Of a stretch of DNA of 63,209 nt, positions 34,714 through 41,025 are shown piece after piece. A program made the translations under genes and the position numbers. Origin of the DNA: Sphingosinicella sp. YJ22 (GTDB lineage: Bacteria > Pseudomonadota > Alphaproteobacteria > Sphingomonadales > Sphingomonadaceae); NCBI RefSeq assembly GCF_011320075.1, contig NZ_JAANPA010000013.1:1-63209 (forward strand), read 5' to 3'. The notes under the pieces are model-generated. The model was not told the DNA's origin. It searched no databases and was given only the letters and a program-made list of their open reading frames with translations. Position 1 is the first letter of the stretch; every line of letters starts with the position of its first letter.

Positions 34714-35502
34714 TCACAGCTGCTGGTTGGCGTTGCGGAGCATTTCGTCGGTGGCCGAGACCATCTTCGAATTGACCTCGTAGGCGCGCTGGGTCTCGAT
34801 CATGTCGACCAGCTCCTGGACGACATTGACGTTGGAGCCCTCGAGCATGCCCTGGCGGATGATCCCGCGGCCTTCCTGGCCGGCGGCGCCGACCTGCGGC
34901 TCGCCGCTGGCCTGGGTCGCCTGGTAGAGATTGTCGCCGAGCGGCAGGAGGCCGGCCGGGTTGACGAAGCGGGCGAGCTCGATCTGGCCGACCTCGGTCG
35001 CCTCGGTCTCGCCGGCGACGGTCGCGGAGACCTTGCCGTCGGCGCTGATCGTGATCGCGCTGGCGCCTTCCGGGATGCGGATGTCCGGCATCACCGGGAA
35101 CCCGTCGCCGGTGACCAGCTGGCCTTCGGGCGAGACCTGGAAATTGCCGGCGCGGCTGTAGGCGGTGGTGCCGTCCGGGCGCTGGATCTGGAAATAACCG
35201 TCGCCCTGGATGGCGAGGTCATAGGGGTTGTCGGTGCTGTTGAGCGAGCCGGCGGTGGCGACGCGGGCGGTGCCGGTCATCTGCACGCCGGTGCCGAGCG
35301 ACAGGCCGATCGCATAGCGGTTGTCTCCGGACGACGCGGCGCCGGGCGCCACCAGGGTCTGGTAGGACAGGGTCTGGAACTCAGCGCGCTCGCGCTGGAA
35401 CGCGGTCGTGTTCACGTTCGCCAAATTGTTGGCGATGACTCGCATGCGGGCCGACTGGGCGTCGAGGCCGGTGCGGGCGACGTGAAGGGCGGCGTTGCTC
35501 AT
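34714..35502 (-). CDS. flgG: Flagellar distal rod protein FlgG
   Basis: A 262-residue axial protein. The N-terminal AARTGLDAQSARMRVIANNLANVNTTAFQRERAEF helix and YDLAIQGDGYFQIQRPDGT core are characteristic, and the C-terminus NVNVVQELVDMIETQRAYE is the conserved second helix. Distal rod residues in the central FPVMPDIRIPEGAS region are present. It forms the distal rod that passes through the P and L rings. It lies 11 bases after flgF and overlaps flgH. Confidence 0.94.
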   Translation of the reverse strand: MSNAALHVARTGLDAQSARMRVIANNLANVNTTAFQRERAEFQTLSYQTLVAPGAASSGDNRYAIGLSLGTGVQMTGTARVATAGSLNSTDNPYDLAIQGDGYFQIQRPDGTTAYSRAGNFQVSPEGQLVTGDGFPVMPDIRIPEGASAITISADGKVSATVAGETEATEVGQIELARFVNPAGLLPLGDNLYQATQASGEPQVGAAGQEGRGIIRQGMLEGSNVNVVQELVDMIETQRAYEVNSKMVSATDEMLRNANQQL

Positions 35503-35514
35503 TGATCTTGCTCC

Positions 35515-36255
35515 TTAGGGCAGGCGCATCAGGTCGGCGGCGGACGTGTCCATGTCGCGCGCCGAGGTGATGAGGTTCATTTGGTTGTCCCAGGCGCGGC
35601 TCGCCTCGATCATGTCGATGAGGGCCGAGCTCACGTTGACATTCGAGCCTTCGAGGCTCCCGGTGATGACCCGGGCGTCGGGATCGGAGGGCAGGGCGCC
35701 GCCGCCGCGCACGCGGAACAGGCCGTCGAGGCCCTTGGCGACTCGGCTGCCCTGCGGGCTGACCAGCCGCAGCCGGTCGATCTGGGTCGGGTTGTTGGGA
35801 TCGCCGCCCACCGGCACGATCCACACCGCGCCGTCCTGGTCGATGCGCACATCGTCGGCCGGCGGGATGGTGAGGGGACCGCCCTCGGCGAGGACGGGCG
35901 TGCCGTCGCCGGTGGTGACGAGGCCGCTGTCGGAGACCTGGAGGTCGCCCCGGCGGGTATAGGCCTCCTCGCCGTTGCGCGCCTGGACCGCGAGCATGGC
36001 GTCGCCGGCCATGGCGATGTCGAGCGGGCGGCCGGTCTGGGTGACCGTGCCCGCAGCCATGTCGGCGCTGAGCACCTGCTGGGCGGTGCGGGCGCCGAAC
36101 ACCTCGCCCTCGTCGGCCATGTAGACCGCCTGCGCGGCCGAAACCTCGGCGCGAAAGCCGGTCGTGGCGGCGTTGGCGAGATTGTTCGCCGTCGCCGCCT
36201 GGCGCTGCATCGCGCCGCGCATCGCGGACAAGGCGGTATGGACGAGCCGATCCAT
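35515..36255 (-). CDS. flgF: Flagellar proximal rod protein FlgF
   Basis: A 246-residue rod protein with the axial N-terminal helix LSAMRGAMQRQAATANNLAN and the conserved second helix NVNVSSALIDMIEASRAWDNQ. It has the short central sequence LDIAMAGDAMLAVQARNGEE, typical of FlgF rather than FlgG. It is the proximal rod subunit that joins FlgB/FlgC to FlgG. The gene is 26 bases downstream of flgE. Confidence 0.92.
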   Translation of the reverse strand: MDRLVHTALSAMRGAMQRQAATANNLANAATTGFRAEVSAAQAVYMADEGEVFGARTAQQVLSADMAAGTVTQTGRPLDIAMAGDAMLAVQARNGEEAYTRRGDLQVSDSGLVTTGDGTPVLAEGGPLTIPPADDVRIDQDGAVWIVPVGGDPNNPTQIDRLRLVSPQGSRVAKGLDGLFRVRGGGALPSDPDARVITGSLEGSNVNVSSALIDMIEASRAWDNQMNLITSARDMDTSAADLMRLP

Positions 36256-36281
36256 GGTTCAGGTCCCTTCGAGCGTCCCGA

Positions 36282-37091
36282 TCAGGTCCGCATGTTGGTG
36301 ACGGTCTGGGTGATCGCGTTGGCGGTCTCGATCGCCTTGGCGTTCGCCTGGAAGTTGCGCTGGGCGGTGATCAGGCCGACCAGCTCCTCGGTGATGTCGA
36401 CATTGGCGCGCTCGAGCACGCCGCTCTCGACGGTGCCGATGCCGGACGTGCCGGGCGTGGCGCTGGTGACGGTGCCGGCCTCGCCGGTGATCGACCAGCG
36501 CGCATTGCCCTGCTGGGCGAGGCCCTCCGGGTTGGTGACGTTGGCGACCATCACCGCGCCGAGCGGCTCGGTGGTGCCGTCCGCGAAGGTGGCGGTGACG
36601 AGGCCGGTCTTGCCGATGTCGATGCTGCTGAGCGCCGAGCCGGTGGCGCTGGCCGCCGGGAGCTGCAGGCTGGTCGCCGAGGCGAGATCGGTCGCGGTGA
36701 GGTTGCCCGACGCGTCGACCGGCAGCACCTGGACATAGTCGCGGTTGCTGTCGACCAGGTAGCGGTCGGAGGTGATGGCAAGCGAGCCGCTACGGGTGAG
36801 ATAGGTGTCGCCCGAGGTGGCCTGGTTGCGCGTCACGAAGAAGCCGGCGCCGTTGATGGCGAGATCGAGCTCACGGCTCGACGCCTCGAAATTGCCCTGC
36901 GTGAACTGCTGGGTGATCGACTTCAGGCGGGTGCCGATGCCGGCCGTGGTCGACGACGGCGGCTTGATGTCGCCGAACTCGGCGCGGCTGCGCTTGAAGC
37001 CCATCGAGCCGACATTGGCGATGTTGTTGGCGGTCACCGACAGGTCGGTCTGGGCGGCCTTCAGGCCGGACAGCGAAGTGTAGAAGGACAT
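36282..37091 (-). CDS. flgE: Flagellar hook protein FlgE, unusually short
   Basis: A 269-residue hook protein with the FlgE N-terminus SFYTSLSGLKAAQTDLSVTANNIANVGSMGFKRSRAEF and the closing NVDITEELVGLITAQRNFQANAKAIETANAI. LDLAINGAGFFVTRN sits in the core. Salmonella FlgE has 403 residues; here the outer D2-type insertion seems largely missing, with only about 110 residues between the D1 halves. The size is close to FlgG, yet position in the operon (after flgD) and the terminal helices favour FlgE. This probably gives a thinner or smoother hook. Confidence 0.85.
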   Translation of the reverse strand: MSFYTSLSGLKAAQTDLSVTANNIANVGSMGFKRSRAEFGDIKPPSSTTAGIGTRLKSITQQFTQGNFEASSRELDLAINGAGFFVTRNQATSGDTYLTRSGSLAITSDRYLVDSNRDYVQVLPVDASGNLTATDLASATSLQLPAASATGSALSSIDIGKTGLVTATFADGTTEPLGAVMVANVTNPEGLAQQGNARWSITGEAGTVTSATPGTSGIGTVESGVLERANVDITEELVGLITAQRNFQANAKAIETANAITQTVTNMRT

Positions 37092-37115
37092 GAAATTGCT
37101 CCTTGGAAATTCGGG

Positions 37116-37787
37116 TCAGGCGAGGCGGATGGCGTCTTCGGGCTTCAGGAGCCCGAGACCGGTGACGAGGCGGCTCTCGCCGCCGTTGGCGGGCGACTGG
37201 ATGCCGGCGATTCCGGTCCAGGTCGCGATGTTGGGCTGGACCGGCGAGCCGGCGGCGCGGGCGGTGACGACGACCTGCAGAGGGCCGGTCGCGACCAGCT
37301 CGCCGGCGGCGTTCTTGCCGTCCCAGTGGAACGCGGTGGCACCCGCCTCGCGGGCGCCGAGATCCATCGTGTGGACGGTGTTGCCGGCGGCATCGACGAA
37401 GGAGACGCTGACCTCGTCGGCATCGGCGTCGAAGCTCAGCTCGCCGGCATAGGTGCCGTCGGAAAGCGGCGTGGCGATATCGGCCTGGACGAGCATCGCC
37501 CGGCCGATCCAGCTCGACGCCTCGGTGAAGCGGCCGCCGCCCATCGAGGACACCAGGGCGCGCAGATTCTGGTTCATCTCGGCGATGCCGGCGACCTGGC
37601 TGAACTGCGCCATCTGGGCGACCATCTGGGTGTTGTCGACCGGGTTGAACGGGTCCTGGGTGGTGAGCTGGGTGGTCATCAGCCGCAGGAAGGCGGCCTG
37701 GTCGAGGCCGCCCATCGCGCTCGCCACGGTCGGCGTGGCCGTGTTGCGGCCATTCAGGCCGGCGACGATGTCGGTGGCGCCGCTCAC
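37116..37787 (-). CDS. flgD: Flagellar hook capping protein FlgD
   Basis: A 223-residue scaffold for hook assembly. The N-terminal GGLDQAAFLRLMTTQLTTQDPFNPVDNTQMVAQMAQFSQV (residues 25-65) is the diagnostic FlgD segment. It is followed by a beta-sandwich with FDADADEVSVSFVDAAGNTVHTMDLGAREAG, the FlgD Ig-like domain. The GTG start overlaps the flgC stop (GTGA). It is discarded from the hook tip after assembly in other systems. Confidence 0.93.
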   Translation of the reverse strand: MSGATDIVAGLNGRNTATPTVASAMGGLDQAAFLRLMTTQLTTQDPFNPVDNTQMVAQMAQFSQVAGIAEMNQNLRALVSSMGGGRFTEASSWIGRAMLVQADIATPLSDGTYAGELSFDADADEVSVSFVDAAGNTVHTMDLGAREAGATAFHWDGKNAAGELVATGPLQVVVTARAAGSPVQPNIATWTGIAGIQSPANGGESRLVTGLGLLKPEDAIRLA

Positions 37788-38197
37788 TGGCCGAGCCTCA
37801 GCGTGTCGAGCATGAGGGTCTTGGCGGTCTGAAGGACCTGGACGTTGTTCTGATACTGGCGCGAGGCCTCGACCATCTCGATCATCTCGGCGGCGGTGTC
37901 GACGCCCGCGACCCACACGTCGCCATTGGCGTCGGCGAGCGGGTGGTCGGGATCGTGACGGCGGGTCGGCTCGACGTTGGTGCGGACGATCCGGCCGGCG
38001 TCGACGGTGGCGACTCCCGGCGCGCCCTCGGCGACGGTGAACACCGGGCGAAGCGCGCGATAGGCCGTCCCCCGGCTGCCCGACACGCTGCCGGCATTGG
38101 CGAGGTTGGACGCGGTGGTGTTGAGACGTGCGAGCTGCGCGCTCATCGCGCGCCCGCTGATGTCGAAGATGGACATGGGATTGTCGGCCATGGTCAT
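37784..38197 (-). CDS. flgC: Flagellar basal-body rod protein FlgC
   Basis: A 137-residue proximal rod protein. MSIFDISGRAMSAQLARLNTTASNLANAGS is the FlgC N-terminal helix, and the conserved DVNVA-like motif appears as GDVWVAGVDTAAEMIEMVEASRQYQNNVQVL at the C-terminus. The gene overlaps flgB and flgD by four bases each. It assembles with FlgB above the MS ring. Confidence 0.95.
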   Translation of the reverse strand: MTMADNPMSIFDISGRAMSAQLARLNTTASNLANAGSVSGSRGTAYRALRPVFTVAEGAPGVATVDAGRIVRTNVEPTRRHDPDHPLADANGDVWVAGVDTAAEMIEMVEASRQYQNNVQVLQTAKTLMLDTLRLGQ

Positions 38198-38541
38198 TCG
38201 CCTTTCAGAGCGCGACGGATGGTGTTGATGCGGCCCTCGAGGAAGGAGAGGGTGGCGCGGTACTGGACCGCATTTTCCGCAAAGAGCGTCTGCTCCGTCG
38301 ACAATTCGACGGTGTTGCCGTCGATCGACGGATTGACGGGGACGCGGTAGCGGGTCGCGGAATCGCCGGCGTCGCCGACGCCCATGCCCTGCGAGGCCAT
38401 ATCGAGCGCGGCGGTGAAATCGATGTCACGCGCGCGATAGCCAGGAGTGGCGGCATTGGCGATGTTGGAGGCGAGCATGGAGAGCCGCTGCGAGCGAAGC
38501 GCCAGCGCCTGACCATGAACTCCGAACAAATCCTCGGACAT
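38194..38541 (-). CDS. flgB: Flagellar basal-body rod protein FlgB
   Basis: A 115-residue proximal rod protein, first gene of the 11-gene flg operon. Key segments are GVHGQALALRSQRLSMLASNIANAATPGYRARDIDFTAAL and the C-terminal ENAVQYRATLSFLEGRINTIRRAL. The ATG lies 73 bases downstream of a near-consensus sigma54 promoter on this strand. It is expected in the early-middle class of the flagellar hierarchy. Confidence 0.95.
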   Translation of the reverse strand: MSEDLFGVHGQALALRSQRLSMLASNIANAATPGYRARDIDFTAALDMASQGMGVGDAGDSATRYRVPVNPSIDGNTVELSTEQTLFAENAVQYRATLSFLEGRINTIRRALKGE

Positions 38542-38613
38542 TGAATGTCCCCTCTAAAGTTCCGTTGCGGGGCGCCGTTATTCCGACATGGCAGGTGCCC
38601 CCGGCGCCTCGAT

Positions 38614-38628
38614 GCAACGGCCGTGCCA
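38614..38628 (-). promoter_or_regulatory. Sigma54 promoter for the flgB-flgL operon
   Basis: The minus strand reads TGGCACGGCCGTTGC, which matches the RpoN pattern TGGCAC-N5-TTGC: GG at 38627-38626, ten bases, GC at 38615-38614. Transcription would start about 12 bases further and run through flgB to flgL. Confidence 0.88.
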
Positions 38629-38683
38629 GTTTTACCGCACGCTCCGGAACATCTCGTCCCTCACGGGCGGCGGGGACATATCC

Positions 38684-38721
38684 GGCAGTTTCTTGCCGGT
38701 GCCGGCGGCGTTTTGCCGGTT
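38684..38721. promoter_or_regulatory. Pair of ftr-like inverted repeats between divergent sigma54 promoters
   Basis: CCGGCA-N6-TGCCGG (38684-38701) is directly followed by CCGGC-N8-GCCGG (38704-38721). Both resemble the CGGC..AAA..GC elements bound by the Caulobacter activator FlbD. They lie about 55 and 90 bases from the two sigma54 promoters, in the range for enhancer sites used by the activator encoded at 49957. Assignment is by resemblance only. Confidence 0.5.
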
Positions 38722-38733
38722 CGCCCGGTTCGG

Positions 38734-38787
38734 CGGGAGGATGGGATGACCCTGAGCGGGGGCAGCCGATCCTCCCGCCTTTTTTGT
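38734..38787 (+). terminator. Orphan intrinsic terminator in the flgB/flgA intergenic region
   Basis: GGCGGGAGGAT (38734-38744) is perfectly complementary to ATCCTCCCGCC (38771-38781), followed at once by TTTTTT (38782-38787) on the plus strand. The loop is 26 bases. No plus-strand gene lies upstream for more than 11 kb, so what it terminates is unknown. Confidence 0.8.
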
Positions 38788-38812
38788 CAGGCGCCCGGGG
38801 GAAATGCCGCCT

Positions 38813-38827
38813 TGGCACGGCTGTTGC
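38813..38827 (+). promoter_or_regulatory. Sigma54 promoter for flgA
   Basis: TGGCACGGCTGTTGC matches the RpoN consensus, with GG at 38814-38815, ten bases, then GC at 38826-38827. The flgA ATG is 34 bases further. It is the mirror of the promoter at 38614-38628 and almost identical to it in sequence. Confidence 0.88.
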
Positions 38828-38860
38828 TTCGATGCTCGCGAACGAGTGGAGCCACAGACG

Positions 38861-39406
38861 ATGACGCCAATTTTCCGACACCTGGCCCTGGCCATCGCGG
38901 CGACGACCGCGGCGCCGGCGGCGGCGCAGAGCTTCGAGGACATCGAGGCTCTGGAGCACAGGGTTTCGGCGGCGCTGGGCGCCGGCATCGGCGAGCCGGG
39001 CGGCCCGGCCCGGCCGATTGACCGGCGGCTGCGGCTCGCGGCCTGCCCGGGGCCGGTCAGCGTCGAAGCTCCGATGCTCGGAGCGGCGACGGTAAGATGC
39101 GAACAGCTTGGCTGGCGGATCCGCGTGCCGGTGGTGCGCGATGACGCCGCCCAGGCCGCCGGAGAGTCGAACTGGGGGGCGTCTCCGGCGGCCGCCCGTC
39201 ATGCGCGCGTCGCGCCGGTGGTACGGCGTGGCGATCCCGTTTCCCTGGTGGTGATCTCGGGCAGCTTCACGGTCAGCCGCCAGGCGGTGGCCGATCAGGA
39301 CGGCGCGCCGGGCGACCGAATCCGGGTCCGCACCGAGCCGCGCGCCGCACCGATCATCGGTCAGGTGCTGCCCGACGGACGAATTTTGATGAGCGGATTT
39401 AATTGA
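38861..39406 (+). CDS. flgA: Flagellar P-ring assembly chaperone FlgA
   Basis: A 181-residue periplasmic protein from the ATG at 38861, just after the sigma54 promoter. Signal peptide: MTPIFRHLALAIAATTAAPAAA, cleaved near residue 23. The mature part holds the SAF domain at the C-terminus, with VVRRGDPVSLVVISGSFTV, GAPGDRIRVR and GQVLPDGRILM. A longer frame upstream (38804) would begin inside the promoter and is rejected. It helps FlgI polymerise around the rod. It overlaps the candidate flgM promoter at its stop. Confidence 0.9.
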   Translation: MTPIFRHLALAIAATTAAPAAAQSFEDIEALEHRVSAALGAGIGEPGGPARPIDRRLRLAACPGPVSVEAPMLGAATVRCEQLGWRIRVPVVRDDAAQAAGESNWGASPAAARHARVAPVVRRGDPVSLVVISGSFTVSRQAVADQDGAPGDRIRVRTEPRAAPIIGQVLPDGRILMSGFN

Positions 39407-39425
39407 TCGTGATTTCTGCCGTAAT
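39399..39425 (+). promoter_or_regulatory. FliA (sigma28)-type promoter for flgM
   Basis: TTAA, 15 bases, then GCCGTAAT fits the sigma28 pattern TAAA-N15-GCCGATAA with three mismatches. It lies 40 bases before the flgM start and begins inside the flgA stop. Late-class expression of flgM from FliA is the usual feedback in other bacteria. Confidence 0.45.
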
Positions 39426-39464
39426 GCTTTGTTGAGAAGTTCGCGGCAGCCGCGTGGATAAGGA

Positions 39465-39749
39465 ATGAAGGCGATGATCAACGGGATCGGCAAGGGCGGC
39501 AGCGGCCGCATCGAAGCCAACCGGAGCGCCCCGGGACAGGGTGTCTCGGCCGAAATCCATGCGCGCAACGATGCCCGCAAGGCAGGCCACATCACCGTCG
39601 GCAGCCTGGTTTCCGACATCGCCTCGTCGGGCGCGCCGATTGACGGCGCCAAGGTCGCCGCGATCAAGCAGGCGATCGCCGAGGGCCGCTATCCGGTGGA
39701 CGCCGATCGCCTCGCCGAGGCGATGCTGGCGCTCGACCTGCCGCAATGA
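39465..39749 (+). CDS. flgM: Anti-sigma28 factor FlgM
   Basis: A 94-residue protein with a disordered glycine-rich N-terminal half and the conserved C-terminal helices ISS-like GAPIDGAKVAAIKQAIAEGRYPVDADRLAEAMLALD (residues 56-90), which bind FliA. It inhibits FliA until the hook is complete and it is exported. The ATG at 39465 follows GGAATGAA; the ATG four codons later is an alternative. The FlgN-like gene overlaps by ATGA. Confidence 0.88.
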   Translation: MKAMINGIGKGGSGRIEANRSAPGQGVSAEIHARNDARKAGHITVGSLVSDIASSGAPIDGAKVAAIKQAIAEGRYPVDADRLAEAMLALDLPQ

Positions 39750-40045
39750 ACCTCCAGCCGCTGGCGCAGCTGCAGGCACGCCACGAAGCGCTGATCGCGG
39801 CGCTGGACACCAACGACATCGATGCGATCGGCAAGGCCTGCACCGGCCTCGACGAGACTTTGACCTCGCTCGGCAGCGTCCAGGCGTGGGTCGCCACGCC
39901 CGAGCTCAAGGCCGCGGCGGAGCGGATCGGCGGCCTCGCCGACGCCGCCGCGATGCGCCTCAACGTGCTGGCTGACCAGGCCCGCCGCCGGGCGGATGCC
40001 CTCGCCATCGCCCGGGGCCGGGCGCCGACCTACTCGCGCTCGTAA
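39746..40045 (+). CDS. FlgN-like flagellar export chaperone (putative)
   Basis: A 99-residue, almost entirely helical protein translated from the ATG that overlaps the flgM stop. Its opening NLQPLAQLQARHEALIAALDTNDIDAIGKA resembles the N-terminal helix of FlgN chaperones, which protect FlgK and FlgL before export. Sequence identity in this family is low and the assignment depends mostly on the position behind flgM. A REP-like repeat follows the stop. Confidence 0.55.
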   Translation: MNLQPLAQLQARHEALIAALDTNDIDAIGKACTGLDETLTSLGSVQAWVATPELKAAAERIGGLADAAAMRLNVLADQARRRADALAIARGRAPTYSRS

Positions 40046-40065
40046 TAGCCGAGCAAATCTCCCCG

Positions 40066-40142
40066 ATCGTCCTGAGCGAAGTCGAAGGGCGCTTGCACAG
40101 ACTCTGATCGGACGCCCTTCGACTACGCTCAGGACGAGCGAT
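40066..40142. repeat. Paired REP-like inverted repeat
   Basis: ATCGTCCTGAGCGAAGTCGA at 40066 onward and its inverse (CGCCCTTCGACTACGCTCAG onward, 40113-40142) form two arms of about 27 bases with very few mismatches, separated by roughly 20 bases. It belongs to the same family as the repeats at 14369 and 56974. Just beyond it lies the sigma54 promoter at 40168. Confidence 0.85.
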
Positions 40143-40167
40143 GAGCCTGAGTCCTGCAAAAGAGGAC

Positions 40168-40182
40168 TGGCACACCCCTTGC
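40168..40182 (+). promoter_or_regulatory. Sigma54 promoter for the transglycosylase-flhA-flhG-fliA operon
   Basis: TGGCACACCCCTTGC matches the RpoN consensus (GG at 40169-40170, ten bases, GC at 40181-40182). The transglycosylase ATG at 40213 is 31 bases further. The longer frame starting at 40141 would run over this promoter and is rejected. Confidence 0.88.
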
Positions 40183-40212
40183 ATTCTCATCCCCGTACCA
40201 CCCGGGGGTGTC

Positions 40213-41025
40213 ATGAATTCGACGACCAGTTCCAGCGCTGCTGCCGCGACCGGCTCTCTTGGCCGGGTCGACGCCGCCATCAGGCAGGCGGCGGAGCGGA
40301 GCGGCGTCGACTTTTCCTACCTCTATAACCAGGCGCGCCTGGAGAGCAGCCTGAACCCCAACGCGCGGGCGCGCACGTCGTCCGCCACGGGTCTCTACCA
40401 GTTCGTCGACCAGACCTGGCTCGCGATGATCGACAGGCATGGCGCCGCCAACGGAATGGGTTGGGCCGCCAATGCCGTGCAGCGTGGATCGAACGGGCGC
40501 TTCCATGTCAGCGATCCGACGCTTCGCCTCCAGATCATGGACCTGCGCCGCAATCCCGAGGCCGCCTCGGCCATGGCCGCCGAGTTCGCCAACGACAATC
40601 GCGCCCATCTCGAGCGCCGGCTCGGCCGCGAGATGGAGCCGGTCGACCTCTACCTGGCTCATTTCCTCGGCGCCGGCGGCGCCACCCGTTTCCTGCGCGC
40701 GCACGAGGCGAGCCCGAATGCCGCCGCCGCAGCGAGCTTCCCCGATGCCGCGCGCGCCAACCGCTCGATCTTCTTCAAGCGCGACGGCGCGGCCCGAAGC
40801 TTCAACGAGATCCGCAACATGATGGCCGCCCGGCTCGGCACCAGCGGTCGGACGCCGGCAGTGACTCCGCGCCCGGTCACCATCGCGGCCAGTGAAAATC
40901 CTGCGCAGCGGCTCGCCGCTCTGCAGGCCGAGACCGAGACCGGCGCCGCCGTGTCGCCGCGCCACGCGCGCCTCGCCTATATGCTTCTCGCCGACCTCAG
41001 CGGCGACATCGGAGGCTTGGCATGA
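40213..41025 (+). CDS. Lytic transglycosylase (SLT domain), probable flagellar peptidoglycan hydrolase
   Basis: A 270-residue protein. Residues 20-140 form an SLT lysozyme-like domain: DFSYLYNQARLESSLNPNARARTSSATGLYQFVDQTW, with the catalytic glutamate in RLESSLNP. The C-terminal half has no known domain. No clear signal peptide is present, so export may use the flagellar apparatus, as with FlgJ. It starts after a sigma54 promoter and overlaps flhA by ATGA, firmly linking it to the flagellar regulon. It presumably supplies the wall-opening activity missing from the short FlgJ. Confidence 0.88.
   Translation: MNSTTSSSAAAATGSLGRVDAAIRQAAERSGVDFSYLYNQARLESSLNPNARARTSSATGLYQFVDQTWLAMIDRHGAANGMGWAANAVQRGSNGRFHVSDPTLRLQIMDLRRNPEAASAMAAEFANDNRAHLERRLGREMEPVDLYLAHFLGAGGATRFLRAHEASPNAAAAASFPDAARANRSIFFKRDGAARSFNEIRNMMAARLGTSGRTPAVTPRPVTIAASENPAQRLAALQAETETGAAVSPRHARLAYMLLADLSGDIGGLA

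Noticed and set aside
38541-38864. 107-residue plus-strand frame over the flgB/flgA intergenic region
   Set aside because: It runs across two sigma54 promoters and a terminator, is Arg/Pro/Ser-rich, and has no ribosome site; regulatory DNA explains the stretch better.
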